Shown: piece after piece, positions 41,847 to 43,932 of the stretch
How the letters are laid out: each line of letters opens with the position of its first letter
How positions within the stretch are numbered: position 1 is the stretch's first letter
Source: an uncultured Clostridia bacterium
GTDB taxonomy: Bacteria; Bacillota; Clostridia; Oscillospirales; Ruminococcaceae
DNA: 43,932 nucleotides
NCBI GenBank assembly: GCA_947627465.1
Contig: CANQWD010000024.1
Coordinates: 1 to 43,932, forward strand
Reading direction: 5' to 3'
Program-made: the position numbers and the translations under genes
Notes under the pieces: model-generated
What the model was told of the DNA's origin: nothing
Database searches by the model: none
The model's input: the letters and a program-made list of their open reading frames with translations, nothing else

Positions 41847-43339
41847 TCCTTATCGACCTTCGGTTTGCGCAAATAGCGTTCGGCGAGGGCGCGCAGACGT
41901 TTCGCGTCGGAAGTTTTCAGCGCTTTCTTCTTCATTCGCCAATTCCAGTTGCCGCCGAGCGTTGAGGGCACGTTCATTCGCGCGGCTTTTCCCAAGCCCA
42001 GAATATCCTGCATAGGGATTATGACCAAATTCGACGGCGACGCGTAGCACGCTCTTATAGCGCGGCGGTTGAATTTCTCAAACGGCTTCTTGCCGAGATA
42101 AGTGTTAGCCATTGCTTTGGTTTTCGCGTCCGCTTCGGCATACCATTGAATTATGGTCGCGTTGTCGTGCGTTCCAGTATAGCAGACGGAGTTTTGCGGA
42201 TAACGGTGCGGAAGATGATCGTTGTCGGCGTATTCGGGATTAAAGCCGAACTGCAAGATCCTCATTCCCGGGAAGCCCGAGTTCTTCAGCAGTTCCTTAA
42301 CGCTGTCGAATATCTCTCCCAGATCTTCGGCAATGATATTGACGTTCCCGAGCCGCGCCTTTATCGTGTTAAACAGCTCCATTCCGGGACCGTGTTCCCA
42401 CTTGCCGTTTATCGCTGTCTTCTCACCGTAAGGCACCGCCCAATAAGTGTCGAACGCGCGAAAATGGTCTATTCGCAGCATATCGTACATCAGCGCGGAT
42501 TTTTTCACGCGCTTTATCCACCAATCGTAGCCCGTTTCTTTCATTCGCTGCCAGTTATAGAGCGGGTTGCCCCAAAGCTGTCCCGTTTTTGAAAAATAAT
42601 CGGGCGGCACTCCCGCAACGCGTTTCGGGAAAAGACGGTCGTCAAGTTCAAACAGGTCGGGGTGCGCCCACACGTCGGAGCTGTCCGGGGAAACATATAT
42701 CGGGATATCGCCGATAAGTTTTATGCCTTTAGCCGTGCAAGCCCCGTGAAATCGCGTCCATTGACGGAAGAATATGTATTGACACCACTTCACAAAGCGG
42801 ATATCGTCTTTCAGTTCGTCTTTATAGCGAGCCATAGCGCCCGCGCTTCTGAAACGGATATCGTCGTCCCAATTGTACCACGATTTTCCGCCGAACCGTT
42901 TCTTAAGCGCCGTAAACAGCGCGTAATCGTCCAGCCACTCGGCTTCTTCTCTGCAAAAGGACGTGTAGCCCACGTCGTCGGTAAATTTCGCGAAAGCGCG
43001 GTGAAGCAGATCGTCACGGGTCTTGGCTATCCTGTCGTAATCGGTATATTCGGGGTCGGCACCGAAATCAACGGCTTCACACTCTGCTTTTGTGAGAAGC
43101 TCGTTGCCGCAAAGCTCGTCTAAGTCGATAAGAAACGGGTTTCCCGCAAAAGACGAGAACGGCTGATACGGCGAATCTCCATAACCCGTAGGACCTACCG
43201 GCAAGACCTGCCAGTAGGTCATTCCCGCTTTTTGCAGCCAGTCCGCGAACTTCTCCGCGTCCTCGCCGAGCGTTCCTATGCCGTAAGGCGAGGGGAGCGA
43301 GGTTATATGCATTAGCACTCCGCAGCTTCTTTTTATCAT
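41843..43339 (-). CDS. malQ: 4-alpha-glucanotransferase (amylomaltase, GH77)
   Basis: The 498-residue enzyme transfers alpha-1,4-glucan segments and releases glucose from maltodextrins. The N-terminus RSCGVLMHITSLPSPYGIGT is the GH77 signature. Catalytic parts are DMLRIDHFRAFDTYW (Asp nucleophile), NIIAEDLGEI (Glu) and YTGTHDNATI (Asp). The ATG at 43339 is selected because GGAG lies 9 bases upstream; a TTG at 43354 and an ATG at 43348 would place the site inside the gene. With pulA it forms a linear alpha-glucan breakdown pair. Confidence 0.96.
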   Translation of the reverse strand: MIKRSCGVLMHITSLPSPYGIGTLGEDAEKFADWLQKAGMTYWQVLPVGPTGYGDSPYQPFSSFAGNPFLIDLDELCGNELLTKAECEAVDFGADPEYTDYDRIAKTRDDLLHRAFAKFTDDVGYTSFCREEAEWLDDYALFTALKKRFGGKSWYNWDDDIRFRSAGAMARYKDELKDDIRFVKWCQYIFFRQWTRFHGACTAKGIKLIGDIPIYVSPDSSDVWAHPDLFELDDRLFPKRVAGVPPDYFSKTGQLWGNPLYNWQRMKETGYDWWIKRVKKSALMYDMLRIDHFRAFDTYWAVPYGEKTAINGKWEHGPGMELFNTIKARLGNVNIIAEDLGEIFDSVKELLKNSGFPGMRILQFGFNPEYADNDHLPHRYPQNSVCYTGTHDNATIIQWYAEADAKTKAMANTYLGKKPFEKFNRRAIRACYASPSNLVIIPMQDILGLGKAARMNVPSTLGGNWNWRMKKKALKTSDAKRLRALAERYLRKPKVDKE

Positions 43340-43376
43340 GGTAATCATCTCCAAATTTGTTTTGTTTCTCCGCCGA

Positions 43377-43931
43377 TCAGCGTTTCCATAAGATATTTCC
43401 GACGACTATCATCGCCATACCGATCGGATCAATCCAAAAAAGAGTTCCCGCCGCCTTTCCCGCAAAAAACGGCGCGATAAACATAGCAAAGCCCACGATC
43501 GCCAGAACTGCGCCCGCGATCCTGCGCGGTTTGTTTTTCTCTCTTTTGCGTCGTGTGATCTCGTCTTGATCGCACTCGCGTTCGAGATCGCGAGCGCCTT
43601 TAAAACCGCCTTGCGCGGGCGGCGGATAAACGCCGTTTGCCGTTTGCTCGGCGAGGATGCTGTCGAGAACGCCCAGCAGTTCCCGCACATAGGGGTCGTT
43701 CTGCGCTTCGGCTGTACCCAGATACGCGGGATCGAAAAACGCCTTTTGCACCGACATATATTGCAGCAGCCGCTGAATTTCGGGGTGTTGCTTCGTTCGC
43801 TCGTCCATAAACAAGGGAACGTATTTTCCCGCGGTACCTTTTGCGGAACGCGGCATATTTTTCTTTGCCGAAGCGTTCTGCATAAGCCCCGCGATCATAA
43901 CTCCGAAAAAAGCCACGAAAAAGCCCGCCAA
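43377..43931 (-). CDS. Membrane protein of unknown function (5' end outside window)
   Basis: The frame is open to the window edge and shows about 184 residues. There is one hydrophobic segment at the visible N-terminus (FFVAFFGVMIAGLM) and two at the C-terminus (AGAVLAIVGFAMFIAPF and DPIGMAMIVVGNIL), with a soluble, Gln- and charge-rich middle. No family is recognised. It lies 37 bp before malQ and is probably the first visible gene of that operon. The true start is probably to the right of the window. Confidence 0.7.
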   Translation of the reverse strand: MAGFFVAFFGVMIAGLMQNASAKKNMPRSAKGTAGKYVPLFMDERTKQHPEIQRLLQYMSVQKAFFDPAYLGTAEAQNDPYVRELLGVLDSILAEQTANGVYPPPAQGGFKGARDLERECDQDEITRRKREKNKPRRIAGAVLAIVGFAMFIAPFFAGKAAGTLFWIDPIGMAMIVVGNILWKR

Positions 43932-43932
43932 C

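Overview
The window looks like a chromosomal segment of a Gram-positive anaerobe of the class Clostridia, probably an Oscillospiraceae/Ruminococcaceae-like gut bacterium. This rests on the RpoB/RpoC type, the short DnaE-type polymerase, GGAGG ribosome binding sites, sigma-A promoters with 17-bp spacers, a Bacillus-like ter/yce stress cluster and starch/glycogen enzymes. The taxonomic level is an inference from protein style; no rRNA or tRNA gene was seen. Most of the window has moderately high GC, while the first 1.1 kb is clearly AT-rich and looks acquired.

Layout. 1-1630: the 3' end of an IS30-family transposase with its terminal repeat, an AT-rich gene split in two by a probable one-base deletion, and about 500 bp with no gene but some hairpins. 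1676-10604: trhA (hemolysin III family, minus strand) diverges from rpoB-rpoC, which here stand alone with their own promoter and a long structured leader. 11016-12023: a secreted fibronectin-type-III-like protein. 12210-17788: purD, an rRNA-type THUMP methyltransferase, a membrane transglutaminase and a DUF58 protein. 18106-19890: pgi and a small P-loop protein. 20335-23975: rpmF and dnaE. 24016-24594: gtrA-like gene on the minus strand.

24787-36797 is one long plus-strand cluster: TerY-like VWA protein, PP2C phosphatase, protein kinase with zinc ribbon, P-type Ca2+ ATPase, TerD, a TerD fusion with a beta-helix-like N-terminus, YceG and TelA. It is a tellurite-resistance-type (Ter) stress system in which a VWA/phosphatase/kinase triad probably signals to calcium-binding TerD proteins at the membrane. 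A calcium pump lies where many relatives have the membrane protein TerC.

36856-37483 holds a decayed leucine-rich-repeat gene interrupted by a 94-bp inverted-repeat element. 37495-43932 is a minus-strand operon with overlapping or nearly touching genes: an unknown membrane protein, malQ, a ttcA-like tRNA thiolation gene, pulA and an M24 aminopeptidase P. malQ and pulA together process alpha-glucans, and pgi lies elsewhere in the window.

The most unusual signal is not protein-coding. Two intergenic sequences, upstream of rpoB (2578-2666) and of rpmF (20026-20110), fold on paper into the same shape: a 13-14 bp outer stem closing exactly three hairpin arms with no unpaired base at the junction. 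Arm 1 (9 bp, TTT loop) and arm 3 (7 bp, 3-base loop) match in size while their sequences differ with pairing kept. This looks like a dispersed family of four-way-junction elements placed 84-125 bp before strong promoters.
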